A DNA stretch of 64,000 bases from JBBECJ01 sp963763325 (GTDB taxonomy: Bacteria; Chloroflexota; Chloroflexia; Thermomicrobiales; CFX8): the NCBI GenBank assembly GCA_963763325.1, contig CAVXOL010000020.1, forward strand, positions 96,043-160,042, given 5' to 3'. A model generated the notes under the pieces. That model had not been told where the DNA came from. It did no database searches and saw only the letters and a program-made list of their open reading frames with translations. Made by a program: the position numbers and the translations under genes. Shown here one piece after another: positions 44,325-52,998 of the stretch (position 1 is its first letter; the number at the start of each line of letters is the position of its first letter).

Positions 44325-44864
44325 TCAGTTCGACTGCTGGAAGCGTCGCCAGCGAGGATCAACATCACCCGGCATTCCGCCTTCGGCGATGGCTGGCGGC
44401 AATTGCCAGCGCCAACTTCCATGCGTGACTCCCGGCTGGCAGGTGATGACGACACCGAGCCGTACCCTGGCCTGCTCGATACTCGACTGTGAGAGTCCGA
44501 GGTCGTGCGCTCGCGCGAGGATTTCGATTCCCGCGATTCGCCGCTCGATGCGCAGCGCCGCGAAGAGCCACGCTTCGGCGCGGACCCACTCGGGATACTG
44601 GTGTGCGCGCTGGGACAGTCCGAGCGACATCAACGCCTGTCTGATCGTGAGTTCGTCGATCGATGCTGCGTCGGCTCGCAAGTGGTGCTCGACCAGGTAG
44701 TCATCGAGCGAGATCGGTGGTTCGTAGTCGTCCGACACGGAATCGCGTTCAATGGTCGGTAGACTCACCCCCTGCTGTGGCGCTTCCCCCACATACGTAA
44801 TCCCAATCCACTCCCAGAGATCGATGATTCCATTATCGCGCTGCCAGGTCTGCTGGCTCTCCAT
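44325..44864 (-). CDS. Protein with RepA/primase-type winged-helix segment, unknown role
   Basis: ATG 44862-44864 (MESQQTWQRDNGIIDLWEWI) behind GAAGGG. Around residues 85-155 (AEAWLFAALRIERRIAGIEI, ARAHDLGLSQSSIEQARVRL, GVVITCQPGVTHGSWRWQLP) the pattern of helix, helix, GVxxxxxGxxxGWxWxLP matches the C-terminal wHTH of phage primase/RepA-type AAA proteins. The ATPase part is absent, so this is a stand-alone DNA-binding remnant or repurposed domain. It runs convergent to the Nudix gene. Confidence 0.55.
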   Translation of the reverse strand: MESQQTWQRDNGIIDLWEWIGITYVGEAPQQGVSLPTIERDSVSDDYEPPISLDDYLVEHHLRADAASIDELTIRQALMSLGLSQRAHQYPEWVRAEAWLFAALRIERRIAGIEILARAHDLGLSQSSIEQARVRLGVVITCQPGVTHGSWRWQLPPAIAEGGMPGDVDPRWRRFQQSN

Positions 44865-44984
44865 GACACAACCCTTCACATGGGAATAGAACATATGTTC
44901 TACTTCTCTCGCCCATGCTACGAGGAGCACCCCGCCGTGTCAAGCAGTTGAGCGATGTTGAGCGATATGGATTCAGCAGACGTG

Positions 44985-45920
44985 CTAATGGTCGCTGTCT
45001 AGCGCTTCCAGAACCGGCGCGAACGCTTCGACACCGGCCAGCGTCATTGGGTCAAGGAAGATCTGGATGTGGCCAATCCCTTCAGTGGCATAGGCGCGGA
45101 TCGCGGCGGCGATCTCCTCAGTTGTCCCGCGAATCGGCGTTTGCACATCCGGATGGCCGGTCGTGTTGGGCAGGTCGAAGGCGACGAACGCGGCAACCGT
45201 CCGTTCGAGGCTGGCCGGGTCACGCCCCTCGGCGCGGCAGGCAGCATCGACGGCCTCCCGTAGCGGCGCGACGCCGGTATGGCTGTTACCGGTCTTGCCA
45301 AAGAAGGCGTTCCAGGCGTCGCCATAGCGGGCCATGATCCGCAACATCCGCTCGCCGCTGGAACCGACGAGGATCGGCGGGCCATTCGGTCGCGGCCCAC
45401 GTGGACGCAGTTCGCACTCGCGCGCCGAGTAGTATTTGCCCTCGAAGTCGACCGCGCCGGTCCGCAGCAGGCCGTGGATGATCTGGATCGCTTCCTCGAA
45501 ACGTGAGACGCGGTGATCGTATGGCAACCCCATCGCCTGGTACTCACGCTCGACCCAGCCGGCGCCGAGGCCGAGGATCAGCCGGCCATTCGAAATTTCA
45601 TCAACGGTATCGACGATCTTGGCCAGCATGGCCGGGTTGTGGAACGACGTTGGGGTCACTAGCGGGCCTAGCTCAACCCGTGACGTGCTGGCCGCCAGCG
45701 CCGCCAGCAGCGACCAGTTCTCCCAGACGCCCTGCTGTGGTGTGTCGGGATAGGCGAGGATGAAGTGGTCGATCGTCCAGACCGAGTCGAAGCCGATCTC
45801 TTCGGCCCGACGCGCCATCGCCAGCAGGTCTGACCAGCCAGCCGTCCCGCCACCATGCCGCCCCTCGGCCTGCGGCAGCATCATGCCAACCTTCAGCGGA
45901 CGCGTGCGGTGCTCAACCAC
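44985..45920 (-). CDS. LLM-class F420-dependent oxidoreductase, paralogue 3
   Basis: 311 residues; GTG 45920 (MVEHRTRPLKVGMML) behind GGAGAG. Motifs as in paralogues 1 and 2 (IGFDSVWTIDHFILAYPDTP, ARECELRPRGPRPNGPPILV). About 4 kb from the others and probably transcribed independently. The substrate is unknown. Confidence 0.88.
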   Translation of the reverse strand: MVEHRTRPLKVGMMLPQAEGRHGGGTAGWSDLLAMARRAEEIGFDSVWTIDHFILAYPDTPQQGVWENWSLLAALAASTSRVELGPLVTPTSFHNPAMLAKIVDTVDEISNGRLILGLGAGWVEREYQAMGLPYDHRVSRFEEAIQIIHGLLRTGAVDFEGKYYSARECELRPRGPRPNGPPILVGSSGERMLRIMARYGDAWNAFFGKTGNSHTGVAPLREAVDAACRAEGRDPASLERTVAAFVAFDLPNTTGHPDVQTPIRGTTEEIAAAIRAYATEGIGHIQIFLDPMTLAGVEAFAPVLEALDSDH

Positions 45921-45983
45921 GGCAGACTCTCCTCACACTGTACCCATCACGGTCGTGGAGAACAGGATACCCGCGATTTGGAG

Positions 45984-46448
45984 CTAACGATGATTCTCGG
46001 GGTTGTCAGTTGCGAGCCCGGCCCACTGGGCCGCGGCGAGGAGGCGCGTGTCGGCTGAGACGAAGGTTAGCGGATCAAGATGGCTGCCAATACTGGTCGA
46101 CGCGAACGATTGCGCGCTAACGAGGTGGATGGCGTCCAGCGAACGGAGCGGAATCGTCCGTGGAGTTTGGACTACCAGCGATGCCGCTGCGTTCAGAACC
46201 TGGAGATTGATTTCGACAATGGACATCGCTCGGAAATGACGACGGAATCGGCGCAGGATTCCATCACGGTCCATCGCCGTGATCGTACCTTCACGAACGA
46301 GTCTCGCGAGGGTTGTACTGATCTCAACGATTGTCAGTGCGGAGATGGATATCGCGTCGGTCGCACACACATTGCGAACCCAGCCTGACCCTGTTTCTGG
46401 CAGATACCGCTTTGCAAGGGCACTCGTATCGAAAAAGTAGCTTGCCAT
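45984..46448 (-). CDS. vapC: PIN-domain toxin (VapC-like)
   Basis: 154 residues; ATG 6 bp after the upstream antitoxin stop. N-terminal strand FFDTSALAKRY (first catalytic Asp), ISALTIVEISTTLARL (Glu), and LRSLDAIHLVSAQSF (third Asp), then FVSADTRLLAAAQWAGL (fourth). All four acidic PIN residues are present, so RNase activity is expected. It forms a bicistronic pair with the gene just upstream. Confidence 0.9.
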   Translation of the reverse strand: MASYFFDTSALAKRYLPETGSGWVRNVCATDAISISALTIVEISTTLARLVREGTITAMDRDGILRRFRRHFRAMSIVEINLQVLNAAASLVVQTPRTIPLRSLDAIHLVSAQSFASTSIGSHLDPLTFVSADTRLLAAAQWAGLATDNPENHR

Positions 46449-46454
46449 CCAGTG

Positions 46455-46799
46455 CTAGTACCGCTCTTCGTCGCGCATCTGGATGATTATTTGCGACAGT
46501 GGAGGGTCAAGCACGGGTAGGTTCGCCAGAATTTCGTCGATCTCATCCTCGGTCATCGGGTCATCGTCGAGCCACGGAAGTAGTTTGGCGACTTCCGCCT
46601 CAGACATGATGATGCCTGTCATCGCCTCGCGCAGTCGTCGCGTTTCCTCCTCGCGTGTCAACGGAGCAGAATTGCGTGCGTTGTCTGGGGCAACATTTTC
46701 GATCATCTCAATCATGAACTCATCGACTGACCGCTGCTGACCGGCGGCGAGAGCCTGAAGTCGCTCATAGAGCTTGTCGGGGATTGTCAGAGTTGCCAT
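46455..46799 (-). CDS. Antitoxin-like partner of the PIN toxin
   Basis: 114 residues; ATG behind GAAGGG. The N-terminus (TLTIPDKLYERLQALAAGQQ, RSVDEFMIEMIENV) is the ribbon-helix-helix pattern of many VapB-type antitoxins. The remainder is acidic and helical. It overlaps the promoter region of the divergent kinase. Autoregulation of the pair is expected from the family. Confidence 0.75.
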   Translation of the reverse strand: MATLTIPDKLYERLQALAAGQQRSVDEFMIEMIENVAPDNARNSAPLTREEETRRLREAMTGIIMSEAEVAKLLPWLDDDPMTEDEIDEILANLPVLDPPLSQIIIQMRDEERY

Positions 46800-46941
46800 G
46801 AGAATCTGCCCTTCGTCAACGAGCCGTTACGCAATCAATTGTACTTGCATGTGCGTCCCGGCACTGAACTTGCCTGCTTGAGATTCATGGTGACTTCACG
46901 TCACCTGTTCGTAGAAGACGGACATTCGTGGAAGCGACAGC

Positions 46942-49017
46942 GTGGCAGACCTCATCGGGACAACAATCGGGAACTATCGGATCGAATCGTTGCTTGGCAT
47001 GGGCGGGATGGGACGGGTCTACCTCGGCGTCCATCTGCACCTCAACCGGCCTGCAGCCGTCAAGGTCATGCATACGCACCTCGCCGGCGAGGAGTCGTTC
47101 AAACGGCGGTTTCGGCAGGAGGCTCGGGCCGTCGCGGCGCTGAGCCATCCGCACATTGTCCAGACCTGGGACTTCGGAACGCAGGATGGCAACTTCTACC
47201 TTGTCATGGAGTTGTTGACCGACGGGTCGCTACGGTCACTGATTGCTTCCGAGGAGGCTCAGCAGCCGGGGTGGAACATCCACGTCGGGCTCGACCTGGT
47301 CCGACAGGCAGCTGAGGGATTGGCCTACGCCCACAACCGCGGGATGGTCCATCGTGACATAAAGCCTGACAACCTGCTGCTGTACCGGCTGCCGGACGAC
47401 CTCGGCGATGGGACGCACGACCTGTCGGTCAAGATCACTGATTTTGGATTGGCGCGGCTGACTGAGGAGGCGACGGCGGCTGGGCCGAGCCTGGTGATGG
47501 GGACACCGGCCTTCATGTCGCCGGAACTTTGTCAGGGATTGCCACTCGACGGACGGAGCGACATCTACTCGCTCGGCGTCGTTCTCTATCAGGTTGTTAC
47601 AGGACGACTGCCTTTTGAGACACGCGTGGCAGCGGAAGCAGCCTACAAGCACGTCCACGCGGTTCCGCCCAACCCACGCGAGTACTGGCCGGAGATTCCA
47701 GCATCGCTGGAAGACATCGTCCTGCGGTGTCTGGCCAAGCAACCGGACGAGCGGTTTGCGTCGTCGTCGGAACTGGTCCGCGCGCTTCGCGATGTTCACC
47801 AGGACCTATCGTTGATCGCTCCGCCACTTTCGATTCCGACCAACGGAAGCAGTCGCAGCTATCGAACCCTGTCACCACCTCCAGCCAGCCGGCCAATGCC
47901 GACACCTCGCTCGGCGGCGCTGGCCCATGTCGTCGTCTCGGCCGAAGGCGGGGGAGGAACTCGCCAGGTTGTTGAGTTGGGGCTGGACGGACTGCTCGTC
48001 GGCAGCCTGCCGGACAACGACCTTGTCCTCGGCGATGACGACGTCTTTGGCCGTCATCTGCGGATCGATTGGGATGGCGAGCAGGCGTTCGTTACCGATC
48101 TTGGCTCGAGCAGCGGCACATCGCTCGGTATCGTCCCGCTTTCGCCACACATGAGCCAGCCCTGGAACGCTGCCGACGATCTGCGGATTGGCTCGCGGTC
48201 GCTGCGGCTGATGATGCCGGCTGTCATGGTGGACGATCCCGCCGAGCAGACGGTCGCGACACCGATACCGATCATTCCAGCCGTCACCACCGGCGCGTTG
48301 GCCGTCGAACCGGCCGGTGTCGCGATGATGCCCACCGGCGATCGTGAAATGCCGACCCGTGTGCAGCCGTCTCGATGGGGTCGTCTGCCATTGGTCGCGG
48401 CAGCTGCTGTCATTGCACTGCTTATTTTGGCCGGCGGGCAACAGGCGCTGACGTCCGGCAGTGGAGACGACGATCGCGACAACCCGGCGTCGCTGCCCAG
48501 CCCTGATGATGGTTCCTCGACGCCGACGCTCGACGCCGCGGAGGTTGGTGACTCGACCGAAACGTCTGCGCCAACCCAAACAGTCCGCCCGAACACCAGC
48601 GTGCCGGAACCCACCAGCGCCGCCACCACGACGGCACCGGCACCGGCAACGCGGACGCCGTCGCCACAGCCGACCGATGCGCCAGAGCCGACAGCTACCC
48701 AGTCATTGCCACCAGCGCCGACCAACACACCGGTGCCACCAACTGCGACGCCGCCGGCAGCGACACCGACGCCTGTACCGCCGGAAGCGACTCCTTCACC
48801 AGAGCCAACGGTTCCCCCAGAGGCTACAGCGCCGGTTGAGCCGACCACCCGCGCACCAGAACCAGAGCCGACCGTTGAACCTGGCGACGAACCTGTCGAA
48901 GAGCCGACTGCTCCGGTTGAAGAAACCCCAGCATCTGGCGATTCTCCAGTAGCTGAGCCAACACCAGGTAGAGAACCCCGCCGGGAGAGTGAACCGGCCG
49001 AGACGCCCGCAACATAA
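46942..49017 (+). CDS. Receptor-type Ser/Thr protein kinase with FHA domain
   Basis: 691 residues; GTG start. Kinase 1-290: glycine loop LGMGGMG (18-24), catalytic K41, HRDIKPDN (D139), DFG (167-169). An internal FHA domain about 325-415 (GLLVGSLPDNDLVL, FGRHLRIDWDG, DLGSSSGTSLG) binds phospho-Thr. One helix follows at about 482-500 (RLPLVAAAAVIALLILAGGQ), then a long Pro/Thr/Glu-rich extracytoplasmic tail (about 180 residues). The tail is a repetitive PTPxPPEATPxP type that may span the cell wall. Divergent from the VapBC pair. No phosphatase gene is adjacent. Confidence 0.9.
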   Translation: MADLIGTTIGNYRIESLLGMGGMGRVYLGVHLHLNRPAAVKVMHTHLAGEESFKRRFRQEARAVAALSHPHIVQTWDFGTQDGNFYLVMELLTDGSLRSLIASEEAQQPGWNIHVGLDLVRQAAEGLAYAHNRGMVHRDIKPDNLLLYRLPDDLGDGTHDLSVKITDFGLARLTEEATAAGPSLVMGTPAFMSPELCQGLPLDGRSDIYSLGVVLYQVVTGRLPFETRVAAEAAYKHVHAVPPNPREYWPEIPASLEDIVLRCLAKQPDERFASSSELVRALRDVHQDLSLIAPPLSIPTNGSSRSYRTLSPPPASRPMPTPRSAALAHVVVSAEGGGGTRQVVELGLDGLLVGSLPDNDLVLGDDDVFGRHLRIDWDGEQAFVTDLGSSSGTSLGIVPLSPHMSQPWNAADDLRIGSRSLRLMMPAVMVDDPAEQTVATPIPIIPAVTTGALAVEPAGVAMMPTGDREMPTRVQPSRWGRLPLVAAAAVIALLILAGGQQALTSGSGDDDRDNPASLPSPDDGSSTPTLDAAEVGDSTETSAPTQTVRPNTSVPEPTSAATTTAPAPATRTPSPQPTDAPEPTATQSLPPAPTNTPVPPTATPPAATPTPVPPEATPSPEPTVPPEATAPVEPTTRAPEPEPTVEPGDEPVEEPTAPVEETPASGDSPVAEPTPGREPRRESEPAETPAT

Positions 49018-49021
49018 AAAA

Positions 49022-49046
49022 CAGGCGAGGCACCGTGCCTCGCCTG
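49022..49046. terminator. Bidirectional intrinsic terminator
   Basis: caggcgaggcac (49022-49033) and gtgcctcgcctg (49035-49046) form a 12-bp perfect stem. It is preceded by an A run from the kinase stop and followed by cagctgtcttta, so it can work for the plus-strand kinase and for the minus-strand zinc-finger gene. Confidence 0.85.
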
Positions 49047-49068
49047 CAGCTGTCTTTATGGACCCGAT

Positions 49069-49383
49069 CTAGCCGAAGTCGAAGAGGTCTTCGAGGAAGT
49101 TGCGCTTCTTCTTCTTTTTGTATGGCTGACCCTGGTGGGATGCGTCGTCGCGGTAGCCACGCTTGTAGTCGTCGTCATCGTCGTCGTCGTCATCGTCGCG
49201 GCGGACGCTGGTGTAGGTTCGAGTGTTGAACTCACCCTCAGCGCGCATCAGCCGTTCCAGCTCGCCACGATCGAGGAAGATGCCGCCACACTCTGTGCAG
49301 CGCTCGACGGTTACGCCGTTGCGTTCCATGACGCGCATCGGCGCCTGGCACTTCGGGCAAAGCAGTTCAATCGTCGTGCTCAT
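49069..49383 (-). CDS. zf-TFIIB-domain protein
   Basis: ATG 49381-49383 behind GGAGG. 104 residues: a zinc knuckle LLCPKCQAPM then VERCTECGGIFLDRGELERL (the C-x-x-C, C-x-x-C of zf-TFIIB), followed by ten consecutive Asp from a GAC/GAT repeat and a Lys-rich end KKKKKRNFLEDLFDFG. It is a small nucleic-acid- or protein-binding protein of unknown role. Confidence 0.85.
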   Translation of the reverse strand: MSTTIELLCPKCQAPMRVMERNGVTVERCTECGGIFLDRGELERLMRAEGEFNTRTYTSVRRDDDDDDDDDDYKRGYRDDASHQGQPYKKKKKRNFLEDLFDFG

Positions 49384-49510
49384 GTCTGACTCCTCCTTGA
49401 GGACTGCTCGATTTCGATTCGAGTCAGTCGTTCGAACGGTTAAGAATAGTAGCAAGTGTGAGACCACTTCCCGGCTCCGCTCAATGATGAGCCGGGGAGC
49501 AGATCGTCCG

Positions 49511-50203
49511 TCATTCCCGGCGCGACATGCCGGAGACGAGCATGATGTAGTACAGCAGCTGCATCGCTGCCGCGGCGAAGCCGGCAATGTATGTCCAGGC
49601 GGCGGCGTTGAGGACCTGCTTGTTCTGCTCGTGCTCGGTCCGGTCAACGATGCCCAGCGTCGTCAGTTGTGCCAGCGCCCGTGACGAGGCGTTGAACTCG
49701 ACCGGTAGCGTGATCAGCGCGAAGATGGTGCCGGCCGCGAAGAGCGCGACACCAAGCCAGGCCAGTCCGGTGATCCCGACCATGATGCCGGCCAGGACCA
49801 TGATCCAGCCCAGGTTCGAGCCAACGCTGGCGACCGGGACGAGCGCGCCGCGCGCCTTGAGCGGAGCGTATCCCTCGGCGTGCTGCAACGCGTGTCCCGC
49901 CTCGTGGGCGGCGATGCCCAGCGCGGCGACCGAGGCTGACCCGTAGACCGGCTCGGAAAGCCGCAGCGTCCGCGAACGTGGGTCGTAGTGGTCACTCAAC
50001 TCACCCGGCACCCGCTCGACTGGCACGTCGTAGAGGCCGTTGGCATCCAGGACGAGACGGGCAGTCTCGGCTCCGGTCAACCGTCGCTGGTTCGGCACCT
50101 GCGAGTACTTCGTGAACGTCTTGCGGATGCGATTCTGTGCCCAGAGCATCAACCCAATCGTCGGTAACATCAGGATGATGTAGAGCGGATCGAAGATGAA
50201 CAT
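49511..50203 (-). CDS. YugP-like membrane zinc metallopeptidase
   Basis: 230 residues; ATG behind AGGAGGAAC. Helices at both ends (PLYIILMLPTIGLMLWAQNR at the start, AAAMQLLYYIMLVSG at the end). The metal site is ALGIAAHEAGHALQHAEGYA (H-E-x-x-H). It is the neutral-zinc-metallopeptidase / YugP family, membrane-anchored; substrates are unknown. It precedes the zf-TFIIB gene on the same strand with about 125 bp between. Confidence 0.9.
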   Translation of the reverse strand: MFIFDPLYIILMLPTIGLMLWAQNRIRKTFTKYSQVPNQRRLTGAETARLVLDANGLYDVPVERVPGELSDHYDPRSRTLRLSEPVYGSASVAALGIAAHEAGHALQHAEGYAPLKARGALVPVASVGSNLGWIMVLAGIMVGITGLAWLGVALFAAGTIFALITLPVEFNASSRALAQLTTLGIVDRTEHEQNKQVLNAAAWTYIAGFAAAAMQLLYYIMLVSGMSRRE

Positions 50204-50320
50204 CGTTGTTCCTCCTGTGCCTCATTTCAGAGGCGGTACGTGTGGTTCTCTGTCCGACGTAGCGTCGGGATCGTTCCCGGATCACCGCGTCGTTGCGGTG
50301 GACCCTGCCGGGTTCAGGGA

Positions 50321-50437
50321 CTACATGAAGGCAGCGCCAACGACGATGACGCCGATTACGCAGGCTGCCAGTAGCAGGATCACGACGATCGCGATCCCAC
50401 CAATGACGAAACATCCGAGGTCTTCAAGATCAGGCAC
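50321..50437 (-). CDS. 38-residue single-helix membrane peptide
   Basis: GTG 50435-50437, with GAAAGG upstream. It encodes MPDLEDLGCFVIGGIAIVVI and continues LLLAACVIGVIVVGAAFM to a TAG. One long hydrophobic helix with two Cys inside and an acidic N-terminus. Located between the TerC and YugP genes on the same strand. A short hydrophobic frame of this length can arise by chance, but the clean start, ribosome site and amphipathic end make it plausible. Confidence 0.5.
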   Translation of the reverse strand: MPDLEDLGCFVIGGIAIVVILLLAACVIGVIVVGAAFM

Positions 50438-50531
50438 GACGTAGCCTTTCAGTCGGTCGGCTTGTCAGCGATCAGCTGTCGTCTGTCTGCTACAAGCAAT
50501 TCGGTCGCCATGGGAGCCATCCAGCCCTGCG

Positions 50532-51509
50532 CTAATCGCCCTGCATCGTTGGCTCCAGCTTCTTTGAACGCTCATCTGGATGCGCCTCTTCCTCAAGTGG
50601 CCGGAGTAGTGACAGAATAACCGAGCCACCGATCAGCAGGACGATGATGGCCAATGAGGCGGCAATAGGGACGTGGTAGACGTCCGCACCGGCCATCTTG
50701 ACCCCAACGAAGACGAGCACCGCGCCGAGACCGACCTTCAGATAGTGGAAGCGGTCCATGATCCCGGCCAGCAGGAAGTAGAGCGAGCGCAGGCCGAGTA
50801 TCGCGGCAACGTTTGACGTATATACGATAAACGGATCATCGGTGATCGCAAATATCGCCGGCACCGAGTCGAGCGCGAAGACGAGATCGGTTGCCTCAAC
50901 CAGTACCAGCACCGCCAGAAGCGGCGTCGCGACACGCTTGCCCGCCCTCATAATCGTGAAACGCTGGCCAACGTACTCCGAGGTCATCGGCACGAAGCGT
51001 CGGAACAGCCGCAGGGCGACGTTGTTCTCCAGATCCATCGTGTGCTCGCGCTGACGCAGGATCTTGATACCTGTGAAGATCAGGAACGCGCCGAAGACGT
51101 AGATGATCCAGTGGAATGTCTCCAGCAACGCGGCGCCAGTCAGGATAAACACAAAGCGCATCACGAGCGCCCCGAGGATGCCCCAGAAGAGCACCCGATG
51201 CTGATAGGCAGCGGGTACCGCGAACATGCCAAAGATCAGCGCGAAGACGAACATGTTGTCGACGGAAAGCGCCAGCTCGACCAGATAGCCGGCCGTGAAC
51301 TCCAACCCGGCGTCGCTACCGGCCCAGACGTAGATGAAGGCGTTGAACAGCAGCGCCAGCGAGACCCAGCCAATTGTCCAGAGTCCCGCCTCCTTCAGCG
51401 AGACAGTGTGCGCCTTCCGGTGGAAGACGAACAGATCGAGAGCCAGTAGCGTGAGGATCACAATGGTGAACCCCACCCAGAGAACCGGCGTACCAATCGA
51501 TTCAGACAC
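50532..51509 (-). CDS. TerC/Alx-family membrane protein
   Basis: 325 residues; GTG 51509 behind GGAGGG. Seven to nine helices with the family acidic motifs: TAGYLVELALSVDNMFVFAL, VLVEATDLVFALDSVPAIFA. These Asp residues line the likely metal path. TerC/Alx proteins are linked to manganese export and metal insertion at the membrane. A riboswitch-like leader of the Mn2+ class lies directly upstream, which supports a manganese role. Confidence 0.9.
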   Translation of the reverse strand: MSESIGTPVLWVGFTIVILTLLALDLFVFHRKAHTVSLKEAGLWTIGWVSLALLFNAFIYVWAGSDAGLEFTAGYLVELALSVDNMFVFALIFGMFAVPAAYQHRVLFWGILGALVMRFVFILTGAALLETFHWIIYVFGAFLIFTGIKILRQREHTMDLENNVALRLFRRFVPMTSEYVGQRFTIMRAGKRVATPLLAVLVLVEATDLVFALDSVPAIFAITDDPFIVYTSNVAAILGLRSLYFLLAGIMDRFHYLKVGLGAVLVFVGVKMAGADVYHVPIAASLAIIVLLIGGSVILSLLRPLEEEAHPDERSKKLEPTMQGD

Positions 51510-51539
51510 GAAGGCGACCCTCCAGTACCCAGCCGTCGC

Positions 51540-51705
51540 GACGGCAATACAGACAGGGGCAAGGCCCCCGCGGCCGGTGAACGATCACCAGTCGCGAAGG
51601 TCTTGCCCCCAATCACCATCACTGGGTTGGGTGCCGGGCCGGAGCATTTGCTCGCAATGACGACCTCGGCACAGAGAGACGCTCTGAGGCTACTCCCCTT
51701 CGTCA
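51540..51705 (-). promoter_or_regulatory. Probable yybP-ykoY (Mn2+) riboswitch upstream of terC
   Basis: On the minus strand the leader starts AAGGGGAGTAGC (about 51688-51700), then GTCATTGCG, then GGGGGCAAGACCTTCGCGA (about 51597-51615), matching the two conserved loops of the yybP-ykoY aptamer (GGGGAGUAGC and GCAAGAC). It ends with GGGGGCCTTGCCCC, which can pair with the GGGGGCAAG strand and act as the expression platform just before the terC ribosome site. TerC/Alx genes are known targets of this riboswitch. I have not folded it. Confidence 0.75.
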
Positions 51706-51827
51706 AACTAATATACCTGCCGTTTCTGAACGGCAGATGAACGACCGATGAAAGAAGAATGATATGTAGTCTGCTGCCTCAATCGCCACGATCTGGGCGA
51801 TACTGTCCGGAGGAGTGGAGGGTGCAG

Positions 51828-52187
51828 ATGGGTTTGTGGCGTACATCACCAGGTCTGTTCTGGACGACGGCAGCGCTGATCCTGATCCTGCTCGGATTTG
51901 GGATCGCCAACCTGACCGGAGTGGGATATGCACCAGGTGACGAAGACTGGCGCACGTTCGTCGGCGTCTTTTCAATCGTCAACGCACAGTTCCTGCTGGC
52001 TGGCCTGCTCCTGCTCGGCTACCGATCCCGGTTCGGAACGGCGCTGCTTTCTTTGGCCGGGCTGTTTGCCTTCTTCAGCTTTGCTCCAATTCCGGGCGTG
52101 TTCCAGATCCATGCGATGGCGATTGTCTACCTCGCCATTCGTCGCGCCAGACGGCTGCGCCGAGGCGATCAGATAGCCGCTGTCTAG
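51828..52187 (+). CDS. Small four-helix membrane protein, unknown
   Basis: ATG 51828 behind GGAGGAGTGGAGG. 119 residues, three to four helices (FWTTAALILILLGFGIANLT, SIVNAQFLLAGLLLLGYRSR, AMAIVYLAIRRARRL). It has a short basic C-terminus. No family recognised; the size and layout recall DoxX-like or DUF4345-like proteins. It is divergent from terC. Confidence 0.6.
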   Translation: MGLWRTSPGLFWTTAALILILLGFGIANLTGVGYAPGDEDWRTFVGVFSIVNAQFLLAGLLLLGYRSRFGTALLSLAGLFAFFSFAPIPGVFQIHAMAIVYLAIRRARRLRRGDQIAAV

Positions 52188-52275
52188 CGCCCAGGCGTGC
52201 CGTTATCGTCCGCTCGTCCAGTCCTCGCGATGGATTCCGCGTGTCTGGAAAGCGTGGCAGTCGTCGCGTTTCGCC

Positions 52276-52941
52276 TTAGCCGGCGCTGTCTTGTCCCACC
52301 CCCGGACGCGACAGCGTCTCGCCGCGTTGCCGCTCGTAGAAGCGCCGCGCCTTGGCACGGTTGCCGCAGCCGTCCATCGTGCACCAGCGCCGGCTGCGGT
52401 TGCGGCTGGTGTCGTAGAACAGCCAGCCACATGGATCGCCAGCGCACTGTCGAACTCTCTGCAACGTCGCAGATGTCAGCAGGTCGGCGGCGGATTGGGC
52501 GACGCTCCAGAGGACACTGTCGAGTGATGTGTCCTGATCATTCCAGGTCCATGCATAGCCAGTGTCGCCGGGGACGATTTGCCGATGCTGACGAGTCCGC
52601 GCCAGCTCCCTGTTCAGCAGCGCCAGATCGTTGGAATCTGCGGACTGCTGCCGGGCGATGCCTCGAAATATCCGGAAGAGCGCTTCGCGCATGGTGATGG
52701 CCTGAGCATAAGCGGCAACGGCCGCCTCCGGCGCTGCCTCGGCAGTTTGTGTCAGCCTGGCGGTGGCTTCCTCATCCAGAACACCAGCCTGCCGTCCCCA
52801 CGTCAGCAGATCGCTGTACGACGTCAACAGCTCAACAGGCTGCTCGCGCTCGTGCCAGTCGGCCGTATTAGCGAAATCGAGGCAGAGAAACCCGCCCACG
52901 AACTGATACTGTGGCAGTGGCTGGATCGTTGTGGTGTCCAT
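52276..52941 (-). CDS. CGNR zinc-finger (ABATE-domain) regulator
   Basis: 221 residues. N-terminal ABATE-type domain (GGFLCLDFANTADWHEREQP) and C-terminal CGNR finger: RVRQCAGDPCGWLFYDTSRN then RSRRWCTMDGCGNRAKARRF with the defining C-G-N-R. It is a putative stress-related transcription regulator. The start lacks a strong ribosome site. Confidence 0.9.
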   Translation of the reverse strand: MDTTTIQPLPQYQFVGGFLCLDFANTADWHEREQPVELLTSYSDLLTWGRQAGVLDEEATARLTQTAEAAPEAAVAAYAQAITMREALFRIFRGIARQQSADSNDLALLNRELARTRQHRQIVPGDTGYAWTWNDQDTSLDSVLWSVAQSAADLLTSATLQRVRQCAGDPCGWLFYDTSRNRSRRWCTMDGCGNRAKARRFYERQRGETLSRPGVGQDSAG

Positions 52942-52998
52942 CGTTCAGCCTGTCATGGGTGCTGCGGCCCCGCCCGTCGTGAACGCTCTACGTTCCCG

